A stretch of DNA of 64,000 nt, from assembly GCA_017999915.1 (NCBI GenBank), contig JAGNKX010000008.1, positions 186,001 to 250,000 on the forward strand, read 5' to 3'. Made by a program: the position numbers and the translations under genes. Origin of the DNA: Spirochaetota bacterium (GTDB lineage Bacteria > Spirochaetota > UBA4802 > UBA5550). The number at the start of each line of letters is the position of its first letter. Position 1 is the stretch's first letter. Under the pieces are notes generated by a model. That model was not told where the DNA came from and did no database searches. It was given only the letters and a program-made list of their open reading frames with translations. Below, piece by piece: positions 55,370 to 64,000 of this stretch.

Positions 55370-56890
55370 ATGAAAAACAGGAGAATTTTATTAATCGTTA
55401 TCCTAATGGCGATTACAGCGCAGTCGTGCGACACAGAAACATCGCTTTCCGAAAAAGTGAAAAAATACTGGTGGCTGTTCATCAATCCGACGCACAATAG
55501 CGACGCGGTGACCATCATTGTCAATGACTCCGGCGTGCGGAAATATTATAGCGTCACGTTGAACTATACCGTGGGCAGGACGCCCCGGGAAATCGGCACG
55601 CAGTATGGATGGGCGATCAGGAGATATATTCCGGATTATGAATTGATGCTCCGCTCATATCTGCATGAACTGATTGAAGCGACGAAGGAGATCGAGTCGT
55701 GGACCGTCACCTACGCCATGATAAAAACCCGGATTGATGCCATAAGACCGCAGCTCCCGCAGGCATACCGGGACGAGATCGAGGGCTTCGCCGAAACCCT
55801 CTCCGATGTAGGCTACGATGCGGACGACATCCTGGATCATACGTATTTAGCCTACACTATCAGCCTTCTTCCGGACGTCGTGAGGCCATTCGCCTGCAAC
55901 GCCTTCGGTGTGGACGCGTCCCATTCGGCGACGGGCAAATCGATCCTGTACCGCACCCTAGAGTGGGAGGGCGGTTCGGCCAATCAGCTCAACAAGATGC
56001 ATGCTATCGTCAAATATATCAACGGCTCGAAGACCTTTTACTCGATCGGCTACCTTGGCGTGATGTCGGTCGTCTCCGGCATCAACAGATCAAAGATCTA
56101 CGCCGCAATTCTAGATTCCTCCACCCTCGCCCACTACGGCACTCCGGCCAACCCGCGCTCATACCTGTACGATCTCAGGAGCTGTCTCGAGACAATGACG
56201 AGCGTGGACGACATCGCCGATTACATGAGCAACAAGGACGGGCACTACACCGACAACGGCGGCATCTCGCCCTACGCGTACAACCATCTCATTTTTACAG
56301 GAGACGCGACTAAGGCGCTGGTAGTTGAGAATTTCGTCACGAATGACAACGTGTCCGGTTTTCCAAAGCACCAGGACGTACGGGCAAGCGCGGACCGCAC
56401 CAGGCTCGGCATGCTGGCGAGCCTGAATTACGACTATTGGTACCATGCGAGCGGATCGGACGGCTACCTCCCCGTGGTGAACGGGTTTCTCAAAGACGTT
56501 GACCTTTCGCCAAACTACTATTTTGACAATATGATGATCATTCCCTATATATTTAATTTTGCGAGGATACTCGCAATCAAAACCCAGTTCATTGCAAAGG
56601 GCGGTCCGGGAGGGACGCCGTTCACTGTCGAGGACGTTAAGGACATCATCATCCAGTCCAACACAACGAAAAACCCGGCCACCGACGACTGGACCGATTG
56701 CACGGGACCCGGCAACTACATGTTCGGCGATGTGTACAATTCAGACACGCAGCAGATCATGATCTTCCAACCGGACGACGGCACCGGCGCTATGAAGCTC
56801 CAGGTCTATTTCGCGCCCTACATGGCGCCGCTTCCGAGCTGTGCGAATCTGAAAACCAGCTTCGAGGAGATAACGCTTACGCTGCCGTAG
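55370..56890 (+). CDS. C45-type acyltransferase/peptidase-like lipoprotein (phospholipase-B-like Ntn hydrolase)
   Basis: The 506-residue protein has a short lipoprotein signal (MKNRRILLIVILMAITAQS then C). The mature part resembles the C45 penicillin-acyltransferase/phospholipase-B-like group of Ntn hydrolases: PQAYRDEIEGFAETLSDVGY, then the probable nucleophile cysteine in RPFACNAFGVDASHSATGK, and YRTLEWEGG. These are normally self-processed at the cysteine. It probably hydrolyses an amide or ester on the cell surface. ATG 55370 is chosen because the signal peptide starts here; the frame is open 65 codons further upstream. Confidence 0.72.
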   Translation: MKNRRILLIVILMAITAQSCDTETSLSEKVKKYWWLFINPTHNSDAVTIIVNDSGVRKYYSVTLNYTVGRTPREIGTQYGWAIRRYIPDYELMLRSYLHELIEATKEIESWTVTYAMIKTRIDAIRPQLPQAYRDEIEGFAETLSDVGYDADDILDHTYLAYTISLLPDVVRPFACNAFGVDASHSATGKSILYRTLEWEGGSANQLNKMHAIVKYINGSKTFYSIGYLGVMSVVSGINRSKIYAAILDSSTLAHYGTPANPRSYLYDLRSCLETMTSVDDIADYMSNKDGHYTDNGGISPYAYNHLIFTGDATKALVVENFVTNDNVSGFPKHQDVRASADRTRLGMLASLNYDYWYHASGSDGYLPVVNGFLKDVDLSPNYYFDNMMIIPYIFNFARILAIKTQFIAKGGPGGTPFTVEDVKDIIIQSNTTKNPATDDWTDCTGPGNYMFGDVYNSDTQQIMIFQPDDGTGAMKLQVYFAPYMAPLPSCANLKTSFEEITLTLP

Positions 56891-56984
56891 CTTTGTCAAC
56901 GATTGAGAGGCAACATGAAACGCATATCGTATAATACTAAGTCTAGCTCTGGTATTCCCGGCAACGTGCGCCCGGCAGACCCGG

Positions 56985-57122
56985 ATAGATATCAGCCAGG
57001 TTCAGGACGCCGCCATGTACTGCGAAGGTCTCGCCGGATTTGAGCTGAACGGCAAGTGGGGTTTTACGGACTGGGACCGGAAAGTAAATTTCAAGCACCA
57101 TGTCCAGCGGTTTTCCTGTTGA
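56985..57122 (+). pseudogene. Remnant of a WG-repeat (KWG) protein
   Basis: The reading frame from 57015 to the TGA at 57122 gives MYCEGLAGFELNGKWGFTDW, a clear WG repeat (EGLAxxxLNGKWGFxD), flanked by degraded sequence and without a usable start. WG repeats were first described as the KWG Leptospira repeat, which agrees with a spirochaetal host. The rest of the gene is missing. Confidence 0.55.
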
Positions 57123-57312
57123 TATATTCCTTTTATGCTTCAGATAAGACCTATTGTGTCTCTTGTACCATTACCGATCTGGACAGAGTTTCCTATATAA
57201 TGAACGAACTGCCTTTGACCGTATCCACATGCGGGGTCCCAGCGCCGGTCAAGCAAGACCTTCCTGGAGAAGTACACGCCGCTGGAAAAGGTGCAGTAGG
57301 AGGGGGGGCTTA

Positions 57313-57333
57313 TGCAGGGGCTTCGCCCCTGCA
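57313..57333. repeat. GC-rich hairpin in the debris region
   Basis: TGCAGGGGC (57313-57321) and GCCCCTGCA (57325-57333) form a 9-bp stem with a 3-nt loop. Confidence 0.5.
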
Positions 57334-57458
57334 CCCCGGAAAATCCTGGAAATTAACTATCCAGGAATTTGCTTAAATTCCAGATCAAACCCTGGAGAGT
57401 AGGGCCAGGAGATGGCGTCGTTGGTATTACCCCGGTTTACATCTCCTGCCTCAACAAT

Positions 57459-57485
57459 CCGTGCATGCGGTTTTCCCGCACACGG
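57459..57485 (-). other. Hairpin resembling a group II intron fragment
   Basis: On the minus strand the sequence reads CCGTGTGCGGGAAAACCGCA then TGCACGG. It forms a two-part stem (CCGTG/CACGG and TGCGG/CCGCA) with a GAAAA-type loop, a shape often seen in group II intron RNA beside the reverse-transcriptase gene. No reverse transcriptase is present. It is best read as a relic; certainty is low. Confidence 0.3.
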
Positions 57486-57635
57486 CTTACCGACAATCTT
57501 CATTCCGCAGCATTCAAGGTCAACATCCTGCTTCACCCGGCAGGTAAAATCTTTCGATGCCGCTGTAGTTGTAATACCTCTTGTTGAGATTCTCTCTCGA
57601 CAACCGTCGACGATAGCCGCTACAGAGCAGATTCT

Positions 57636-60600
57636 CTAATGAAGTACATCAAAGGAAATCTGGTTGCTGGCCGTTCCTTCATAGTCGTAAACGATAAGAG
57701 GGCCGGACGTAGCGCCGCTCGGTACGGTAACAATGATAGAATTGTTTTTGAAGCTGGTGCATTGCGCCGGTGTGCCGTTAAATTTTACCTTTGCCTTCCT
57801 TCGCAGACAACCAAAGCCGCTCCCGCTGATGGTGACGGAATCGCCCACGGCCGCGCTCGTAGTGCTGCAACCGGAGATGGCCGGCCCGTTCGGTCCGTCC
57901 CCGAGGATGTAGTAACAGGTGCTCACGCAATGTTTTACCCATGCATAACTGACCCACAGGTACCCGTGCATAGGGCCGTTCCAGGCGTCTCCCCACATGT
58001 TCACCAGCAGGAACCCTCCCCGGTGGTCCGCGTCCGCTCCCGAGGGATTGATGTTATCGTCATAGCCGCACAGAACCGCAAAGTGATTTATATTGTAGGG
58101 TGCCAGGACCGGATCGTAGTACAACGAAGGCGGGTTCAACTGATTGTCCGGAAAATCGCCCGACTGGGTCCCGATCTCGACGCACAGCACATACCCGCTT
58201 GCCAGGCGGGCCTTGGCAGCCTCGATATCGTTTCCCGCATACGGAGGCATTGCCGCCCCGTTGTCCCATACGGCGACATAGTCCTGGACCTTAAACGCCA
58301 TGGCCGCTTCTCTCTGGGCGTCGCTGGGGGCCTCAGGCCCATAGCCCTCCGGATTGAACGGGACCTCGGTCATATCAACACCCCCGTTGGTCGTCAGTGC
58401 GGCCTTCACGTTACCCTGATTTCCCCCGCCACCTATGAAAAACATGAACATGGCGCTCATCCAGTGTTCGGGTTTGGTGAGGTCCCAATCCAGCCGTTTA
58501 AAGTGTTTCACCCATTGAGTGAACAGGTAGTACCCGGCGGAGAAATTACCGCACATAGAGCTGCCCGGATAAAAGTCCATAGTCTGATTTTGAACCGGGG
58601 GAAGCTCCGATGACAGGTCAACCCGGCCGGGGGGCAGGCTTGCTCCCGGTCTGAGCGAAGCCGGCAGGTAGGCATCCACCGACGCTTCGGAAACATTCGG
58701 CATCTCATCGCCCAGGGTTGAGGCGACGGTTGGGGTCTTATGCCGCAGTATCAACCCCATCGAAAAAGATACCGATCCGACCGCCACCACGTTGTTCGTA
58801 TCCGACGCGGACACGCCGTAATACCAGGAATTGTCATGATGGCCATAGGGTTTTGACCGCCAGGCCGTGCCGTCCCAGTGAAGCAGTGCCCCGTCGCCCC
58901 CCGCGGCCCAGACGTCGTTGGGGCCGATCGCGTATACCGCACGGAGGCTCTTCATGGTGCCGGAGTCCTGCATGCTCCAGGCGGACCCGTCCCATCTGAC
59001 CACGGTGCCGTTGGCCCCCACGGCCCAAGCCTGACCGTCCTCCGTGGAAGAGACCGCATAGAGCGAGTTGTACGTCCCTGACTCAGAGGGGCACCAGACG
59101 GCTCCGTCGTACCGGAGGATCGTCCCCCCTTCGCCGACCGCCCATACGTTGCCGCTGTCCCGTGCCGTAACCCCGAACAACCACAGGGCGGTTCCCGAAT
59201 CCTGCAGGTTCCAGTCCAGGCCGTTATATTTGAGAATGACGCCGTTTTCACCCACGGCCCACACCTGGTTCTCATCCAGGGCGGCAACCGCCATCAGTTT
59301 GGTATCTTCCAGCAGGTGGGATTCCTGGGTCGACCAATTGAGACCGTCCCATCGGAGGATCGTGCTTATTTTTCCCACGGCCCAGGCCCGGTCGGCATTC
59401 AATGCGCTCACGCCGTAAAGGTCGGTCGTCACACCCGAGGTCTGGGCGGCCCAATCCGCGCCGTTGTAATGCAGGATCGTCCCCGCGCTTCCCACCGCCC
59501 AGGTATTATCCGCGTCGCTTGAGGAAATAGCCCTGATTTCCTTTACAGACTGCGATTGAAGGGACGATACGCTGCCGTTGTAAAAATTAATTTTACCGTT
59601 CTGACCGACGGCCCAGATTTTGTCGCCATTGATACCCGCAGCGCTGTAAAACGTATCGCTTTTTGACGTTATCTTTGCCCACCCAGTGCCGTTGTAATGC
59701 AGTAATGAGGTAAAAAAGCTCAAGCTGGTGACCCATACATCCTGCGCGCCCAGCGCGCAGACGCTGGTCAGCGATTCGTCCGGATGGGGTGTCCCTCCAA
59801 TCGTCGTAGCGTCAACCGGGCTCCAGTCGGTTCCGTTATAATGCAGTACCGTGCTCCTGAAGCCGACGGCCCAGGCGTCGGTCGCCGTGCGGGCCGAAAT
59901 CCCGTGCAGATGGCATGTGCTGCCGGAATCCTGCGGGCTCCAGGACGTGCCGTTGAAAAAGAGGATCGTTCCGTTGTCCCCCACGGCCCACACGTGCGTC
60001 GCGTCCAGGGCGCTGACGCCGTTCAGGCGGTTCACGGTCCCTGAGACCTAGGGGGTCCAGGATGAGCCATTGTAGAAAAGGATGGTGCCGCCGAACCCGA
60101 CCGCCCAGACATGGTTGGCATCGAGTGCTGACACGCCATAGAGCCACTGGGTGGTCCCCGATGCCTGGGCATGCCAGGCCGAGCCGTTATAATGCAGGAT
60201 GGTCCCGTTGGCCCCTACAACCCACACGTTGTCGGCGCCCGCTGCCGCGATCGCGAAGAGGGCGTGGGGCAGTTCGGAGGCTTTCTGGCTCCAGGTGTTT
60301 CCGTCGAAGTGGACAATGACGCCGTCGGCGCCCCCCATAAAGGAGCCTCCCACCGCCCAAACATTGGTATCGCTCACGGCCGCGATGCCGAACAGATTAT
60401 TCTTCTGCGGTAGCGGTGACTCGCAGGTCCATTGGTATTGCTTTTCAGGATGCAGCCAGAAAAGCATTAAGATGAGTTCTTTGAGACGGTTGTTGCCGCT
60501 GCTGCTGCATCTGGTGCATCCGGCGGAAGTTGCCATGAATACCATCACGACAAGAACGGACGCGAGAGACTTTGCAGTTTTGCGGGATGGATTAATATTT

Positions 60601-60650
60601 ATGCAATTTTCGCGACGAATGGTGAGGTTTTCCCCTGGAATCGAAGTCAT
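57636..60650 (-). pseudogene. Giant lipoprotein with 14 propeller-type repeats, papain-like protease domain and IPT/TIG domain, interrupted by one amber codon
   Basis: One frame of 1004 sense-plus-amber codons runs from ATG 60650 to the stop at 57636, broken only by TAG at 60048-60050 (codon 201). The N-terminus has a lipoprotein-type signal (about 28-45, MATSAGC). Fourteen copies of a repeat of about 38-45 residues follow, consensus G-V-S-A-x-D-A-x-x-V-W-A-V-G-x-x-G-T-I-L, then a Y-N-G-x-x-W tail, perhaps two seven-bladed propellers. A papain-like (C1) domain has C700 (SSMCGNFSAGY), H856 (INHFAVLCGYDD) and N884 (LLVNMWGDAW). A C-terminal IPT/TIG domain closes it. The TAG replaces a Gln found at this position in most repeats, so a single C-to-T change explains it. 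Confidence 0.8.
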
Positions 60651-60853
60651 TGTTCCTGCTCCAAAGAAATTGATAGCTTCTCGGTGCTCAAGAAACTCTT
60701 GAACACCGCTCCCTGTTGACGCATACCGATTTTAATTTAAATAAGGAAATGGCTCAAGTCAAAAAAAAATACCATTCAGATGGAATTTTCTATTTTCCTG
60801 GATGAACTTTCGCCCATAAGGAGGTGGTCACGTTATGAAGGATTTATTGCGGA
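60651..60853. other. Intergenic region
   Basis: About 200 bp, AT-rich, holding the presumed promoter of the giant lipoprotein gene; no repeat or RNA gene seen. Confidence 0.3.
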
Positions 60854-61120
60854 TTATTTATCCCGTGCTTTCATGAATGATTTCAATACCGCGTTGATCG
60901 CCGTCTGGTATTCCCTGTAATGAGATTTATACCAGGCAATCACGTCCTGATCCAGACGGATACTGACCGATTTTTTCTTTTTAGGGAATTCTATCACTGC
61001 ATTTTTCCAAAAATCCTTGTCCAGTTCAGGGATATCGGAATAATCGATCGTGCTATCCGGCGCGTCAGCCAGCTTTTTCAGGTTATCTATTCTTTTTTTT
61101 GATATTTTTACAGAATTCAT
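60854..61120 (-). CDS. brnA: BrnA-type antitoxin
   Basis: The 88-residue protein has a BrnA layout: flexible N-terminus (SKKRIDNLKKLADAPD), the SDIPELDKDFWKNA motif, and a ribbon-helix-helix C-terminus (KKKSVSIRLDQDVIAWYKSH, YQTAINAVLKSFM). It should neutralise BrnT and repress the operon. The start at 61120 lies 38 bp inside the brnT gene, so the two are translationally coupled; an upstream in-frame start would give a non-family N-terminus. Confidence 0.88.
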   Translation of the reverse strand: MNSVKISKKRIDNLKKLADAPDSTIDYSDIPELDKDFWKNAVIEFPKKKKSVSIRLDQDVIAWYKSHYREYQTAINAVLKSFMKARDK

Positions 61121-61379
61121 GGTAGCTGCTCCTTTCCTTCTTATTCGCCCGCCGGGCGGATATAATCCGGATTTTTCCGCTCCGGTTGGTATGCACCACA
61201 ACGATTACGATAATATCCCCTATGGCGCCGATGCTGATCCTTCTTTCCTCACCGTAATCATGCCTTTTATCAACCGCCGTTAATACAATACCGCTGAATA
61301 TCAGGGATGCATCTTCAAACCGTATCCCATGCTTCACATAATTGCGCCTGCTTTTTCCGGCATCCCATTCGAAATCCAT
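61083..61379 (-). CDS. brnT: BrnT-type RNase toxin
   Basis: The 98-residue protein matches BrnT: MDFEWDAGKSRRNYVKHGI, FEDASLIFSG and RIISARRANKKERSSYHE. It has a RelE-like fold and cleaves RNA to arrest growth. It precedes and overlaps brnA (toxin first, as usual for this family). The ATG lies only about 6 bp from the -10 box and lacks a ribosome-binding site, so a leaderless mRNA is likely. Confidence 0.9.
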   Translation of the reverse strand: MDFEWDAGKSRRNYVKHGIRFEDASLIFSGIVLTAVDKRHDYGEERRISIGAIGDIIVIVVVHTNRSGKIRIISARRANKKERSSYHEFCKNIKKKNR

Positions 61380-61384
61380 ACTAT

Positions 61385-61413
61385 AATATAATTATGTATA
61401 TACATTTTGTCAA
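61385..61413 (-). promoter_or_regulatory. brnTA promoter with palindromic operator in the spacer
   Basis: On the minus strand TTGACA (61408-61413), a 17-bp spacer and TATATT (61385-61390) form a near-ideal promoter. The spacer holds ATGTATATACAT (61394-61405), a perfect 12-bp palindrome, fitting binding by a BrnA ribbon-helix-helix dimer. Confidence 0.75.
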
Positions 61414-61542
61414 TACATTTGCGGTTATATTTAAGGAATGCGAACCAGCCAACCTTCCCGGCACATATCATGGTGTGTTGAATTTTTTGTGTTGAAATTA
61501 CTCCTAACATCTCCCGGACCGGTGAAGATAAAAACCATTGTA

Positions 61543-61735
61543 TCACCCTGGGCGCTGACAGTAAAAGGACCTTTTTCGGGCCGGGTCCGCCACTACGAGT
61601 CGGGTCCCTGACAGGACATCCATGAATCCCGCCTCATTGTTATAACGGGGAACCACGTGGAGGTGGAGGTGCGGAATGCTTACGCCGCTGCTATGACCCT
61701 CCCATGGCGTTCATCCCGTTGTTGAGGTCACACCG
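61543..61735 (-). pseudogene. Broken HIT-family protein gene (C-terminal remnant)
   Basis: One minus-strand frame reads WEGHSSGVSIPHLHLHVVPR and continues YNNEAGFMDVLSGTRLVVAD up to a TGA at 61543-61545. The HxHxH triad of HIT nucleotide hydrolases/transferases is intact. Immediately before it, LNNGMNAM is in another frame (ending GGS-stop), so a one-base frameshift separates them. The N-terminal half of the protein is missing. This is a decayed gene. Confidence 0.65.
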
Positions 61736-61876
61736 GGCGGTGATGCTGATTCGTCTTTTTATCCCTGACTCCGTTCATCGTGCGACGGCCCCATGTGCCG
61801 GCATCGTCTTCCATGTATCGGCGGCGGGCCGAGGGGCCCTCGGTCCGGGAAGCAATGCCGGCATGGGCCGGTTGCG

Positions 61877-62011
61877 TCATACGAAATATCGCGGGATCAG
61901 ATACACGACCTGTCGCAGGAGGTTCCACGCGAAGGATCTCCTGCTCTTCTTCCTGAGCGCGAAAAGCAGCAACAGGACGACAACACCCGTAACTATCAAG
62001 GCAATATTCAT
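61877..62011 (-). CDS. Tiny single-helix membrane protein downstream of the phytoene-desaturase-like gene
   Basis: The 44-residue product has one long hydrophobic helix (IALIVTGVVVLLLLFAL) followed by a basic loop (RKKSRRSFAWNLLRQ), typical of inside-positive small membrane proteins. ATG 62011 has a very strong GGGAGGA site and starts 13 bp after the upstream gene stop, so it is almost surely translated. No family is known to me. It may anchor or assist the oxidoreductase. Confidence 0.6.
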   Translation of the reverse strand: MNIALIVTGVVVLLLLFALRKKSRRSFAWNLLRQVVYLIPRYFV

Positions 62012-62024
62012 TTCAGATTCCTCC

Positions 62025-63527
62025 CTATTTCTCGTATTTTTCGATCAGGTCGGCCGCTATCATCGCGGACGCCGTGACGGTCGGGACCCCGCCGCCAGGA
62101 TGCGTTGAAGCCCCGGTGAGGTAGAGGCCTCCGACGTGCCGCGATCTGGCAGAGGGCCGGAACATCATCGAATGCGGAAGGTCCTGCCGCAGCGCGTAGA
62201 TCGCGCCCTCGGGCGAGCGCAGGCGCTTCTCGAAGTCGACCGGAGTGGAAAGCTCGGCCAGTACCACATGCTCCCTGAGGCCGGGGAGATAGGTTTCGGC
62301 GAGGTAATCGATAATGCTCTCCTTCAACCTCTCCCTGCTCGACTCCCATCCCGCTCCGTTCAGGCGGTAGACTCCCGGGGCAAGCGTGACCGCGATGATG
62401 TGGTGGCCCTTCGGCGCGAGCGAGGGGTCGGACTTCGTTGTCCAGCTCAGTATGCCGAACTGCTCCCTCGGGAAAGAGCCTTTCAGGTAGTGGTCGTTCC
62501 AATACGCGTTGACCCTGTCCATGGGCAGTGTCATCAGGGTGTGATGGTCCTCGAGCGGCGGCCGGTAATCGAGACAGAGATAAAGCATCGGCGTCGCCAT
62601 GGAATAGGTGTAGCTCTTCAGGCCGACCTTCGCGAGCCACGGCAGGTGTTCCTCGCCCACCATCTCCAGGTACATCTTTTTCGCGTTGATGTTGGAAACG
62701 ACGATGCCCGCGGTGATCTCGGTGCCATCCTCGAGAAGGACTCCTTTCACCCTTTTATTTTCGATCAGGATCTTCCTGACCGGGGCGTTGAGTTTGACCT
62801 TCATCCCCGACCGTTCACCGCATTTCTGGAAACCCTTCGGGATGCCGATCATGCCGCCCTTCGCGTAATATATGCCGCCGTGTTCGGCGTAGGGTATCAT
62901 GGAGAAATGCCCGGGGAGGAGCGCTGGGGGCAGACCTGCGTAAAAGCTGTGGAAGGAAAGCGATTCGACGACCTTCTCATCCTTGAAATATTTTCTGATG
63001 ATGCCCTCGTAACTGCCGAAAAACATGCTGTTGTATTTCAAGAGCGCCGGCGTCCGGGCGAAAAGCCTGACGACGTCCGCCAGGTTCGTCGCGGGGCTGA
63101 CGAAGAATCCCTTGAGCGCCGCGTCGAGAAAGTACTGCATTTTCTTCGAATACCGCTCCCAGCCCTTTACGTCCCCCGGGGCTATTCTTCCGATCTCCCT
63201 CGCCGTGCCTTCCAGGGAGATGGGATAGCTGACCCTGGTGCCGTCGTGGAGGATCGCGGAAAAAACCGGGTCCACGGCCACCAGGTCCACCTCCTTCGCG
63301 AACGTCGTTCCCATCCTCTGGAAACACCAGTCGATCACCTGCGGGAATTCTATGATCGAGGCGCCCAGGTCAATTTTGTATCCCTGCTTCTCAAAGGTCG
63401 AACAGCATCCTCCGACACGCTCGCTCTGCTCCACGACAAGAACCCTGCGTCCATGGTGGGCCAGCAGGGCCCCCGCGCCCAACCCTCCGCAGCCCGCACC
63501 GATAACGATAACATCATAATCATTCAT
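62025..63527 (-). CDS. Phytoene desaturase-like FAD-dependent oxidoreductase
   Basis: The 500-residue flavoprotein has the N-terminal VIVIGAGCGGLGAGALLA FAD motif, GGCCSTFEKQGYKIDLGA typical of CrtI and carotenoid isomerase-like enzymes, and the C-terminal substrate signature GLYLTGASTHPGGGVPTVTA. Members dehydrogenate or isomerise polyenes or retinol-like compounds. No other carotenoid gene is visible, so the substrate is open. It is followed by a tiny membrane protein gene. Confidence 0.85.
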   Translation of the reverse strand: MNDYDVIVIGAGCGGLGAGALLAHHGRRVLVVEQSERVGGCCSTFEKQGYKIDLGASIIEFPQVIDWCFQRMGTTFAKEVDLVAVDPVFSAILHDGTRVSYPISLEGTAREIGRIAPGDVKGWERYSKKMQYFLDAALKGFFVSPATNLADVVRLFARTPALLKYNSMFFGSYEGIIRKYFKDEKVVESLSFHSFYAGLPPALLPGHFSMIPYAEHGGIYYAKGGMIGIPKGFQKCGERSGMKVKLNAPVRKILIENKRVKGVLLEDGTEITAGIVVSNINAKKMYLEMVGEEHLPWLAKVGLKSYTYSMATPMLYLCLDYRPPLEDHHTLMTLPMDRVNAYWNDHYLKGSFPREQFGILSWTTKSDPSLAPKGHHIIAVTLAPGVYRLNGAGWESSRERLKESIIDYLAETYLPGLREHVVLAELSTPVDFEKRLRSPEGAIYALRQDLPHSMMFRPSARSRHVGGLYLTGASTHPGGGVPTVTASAMIAADLIEKYEK

Positions 63528-63634
63528 GGTCTGCTCCTTGCAGCGTAATGTATTTCCTTAACGGCGGTCCCGTTTAGGATCGGGTGAAAACCGGCCGTTA
63601 TATTCCAATTATAATGGATGCGCCGCGGGCTGTA

Positions 63635-63650
63635 ATTAACCCTGGTTAAT
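63635..63650. promoter_or_regulatory. Palindrome ATTAACC-CT-GGTTAAT upstream of the oxidoreductase gene
   Basis: ATTAACC (63635-63641) and GGTTAAT (63644-63650) are perfect 7-bp arms around CT, about 108 bp upstream of the oxidoreductase start and just downstream of the Crp/Fnr gene. It could be a regulator site; it does not match the known Crp or Fnr consensus. Confidence 0.5.
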
Positions 63651-63681
63651 GGGGCGGTTTTTTATCGGAAAATACCGAGAC

Positions 63682-64000
63682 TCAGAGGAGCCTGTTTTTT
63701 TTGCGCATGCGCGAGAGGGCGACGTTGGTCACGCCGAGATACGAGGCTATGTGATACTGCGGGATCCTGTCGATGAGATCCGGGTGCTCACGGATCAGGC
63801 GGGTGTAACGGACCTCGAGCGGATCGAGGAGGAATTCCTTTTCCCTGAGCTCCATGTGGCAGATGAACGACATTGCGCTCAGGCGTCCCACCCGTTCCCA
63901 GCAGATGTGCCGCGCGTACATCTCTTCCATGGACGCCCTGGTTATGGCCAGCACCTCGGTGTCCTCCAGGGCCTGGATGAAGAATCCGCACGGCATGTCG
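63682..64000 (-). CDS. Crp/Fnr-family transcriptional regulator (N-terminus outside window)
   Basis: The visible 105 residues are the C-terminal part of a Crp/Fnr regulator: the end of the cyclic-nucleotide-binding fold (EDTEVLAITRASMEEMYARH), the long dimer helix, and a winged helix with IPQYHIASYLGVTNVALSRM as recognition helix. In this subgroup the motif VTxxxLSRxR is conserved. It is read toward the phytoene-desaturase-like gene and may control it. The start lies beyond the right edge. Confidence 0.85.
   Translation of the reverse strand, partial: DMPCGFFIQALEDTEVLAITRASMEEMYARHICWERVGRLSAMSFICHMELREKEFLLDPLEVRYTRLIREHPDLIDRIPQYHIASYLGVTNVALSRMRKKNRLL

Overview
The window is a high-GC bacterial chromosomal segment with tightly packed genes, many signal peptides and lipoproteins, outer-membrane beta-barrels and a Lol-type ABC transporter, so the host is Gram-negative. 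A large DUF115/MptE-like protein, a HisKA_2 histidine kinase, a FecR-domain protein, fused isobutyryl-CoA mutase and the remnant of a KWG (WG-repeat) protein together suggest a deep-branching member of the Spirochaetota or a close relative. This placement is inference; no rRNA or tRNA gene was recognised. Metabolism looks partly anaerobic: a ferredoxin-linked 2-oxoacid oxidoreductase, a 2-hydroxyacyl-CoA dehydratase activase, B12-dependent acyl-CoA mutase and a molybdenum-storage-like protein.

Layout. 1-5.2 kb: a TetR-GNAT pair, a sensor kinase, a DUF115 protein and an exported protein. 5.5-8.2 kb: hom-thrC, with a compact five-hairpin element between them. 8.3-16.4 kb: a TetR repressor and the operon it very likely controls (BamA-like barrel, LolA-like carrier, two FtsX-type permeases, LolD-like ATPase, porin-like barrel), joined by five AAAC-N4-GTTT operators. 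16.5-23.9 kb: FecR lipoprotein, hybrid kinase, glycosyltransferase, nitrilase-family enzyme, EthD-like and YciB-like proteins. 24-31 kb: SDR enzymes, a molybdenum-storage-like protein with a small partner, an exported protein, and a TetR/cupin/SDR divergon with a strong operator. 31-36 kb: ECF sigma factor, TetR and IcmF in one operon. 36-41 kb: chemoreceptor and three predicted surface or membrane hydrolases. 41.4-44.5 kb: a four-subunit 2-oxoacid:ferredoxin oxidoreductase with a tandem-ACT protein, followed by an array of palindromes spaced 63-64 bp. 44.9-47.2 kb: small lipoprotein, activase, flavodoxin-like protein, ORF6N protein. 47.2-54.5 kb: an operon (GntR, GlpD-like, DUF362, alkyl-DHAP-synthase-like, FGGY kinase) that reads as glycerol-phosphate and ether-lipid metabolism. 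54.5-61.8 kb: a debris-rich stretch holding a C45-type lipoprotein, a WG-repeat remnant, a giant 14-repeat papain-like lipoprotein gene broken by one amber codon, a BrnTA toxin-antitoxin pair and a broken HIT gene. 61.9-64 kb: a phytoene-desaturase-like oxidoreductase with a tiny membrane protein, and a Crp/Fnr regulator cut by the window edge.

The most promising undescribed unit is the TetR-controlled outer-membrane export operon at 8.4-16.4 kb: promoter, operators and gene content support one another directly in the sequence. The other strong non-coding signals are the five-hairpin element in hom-thrC, the 63-bp-periodic palindromes at 44.55-44.75 kb, and the over-represented word GCTCTGACCCC.
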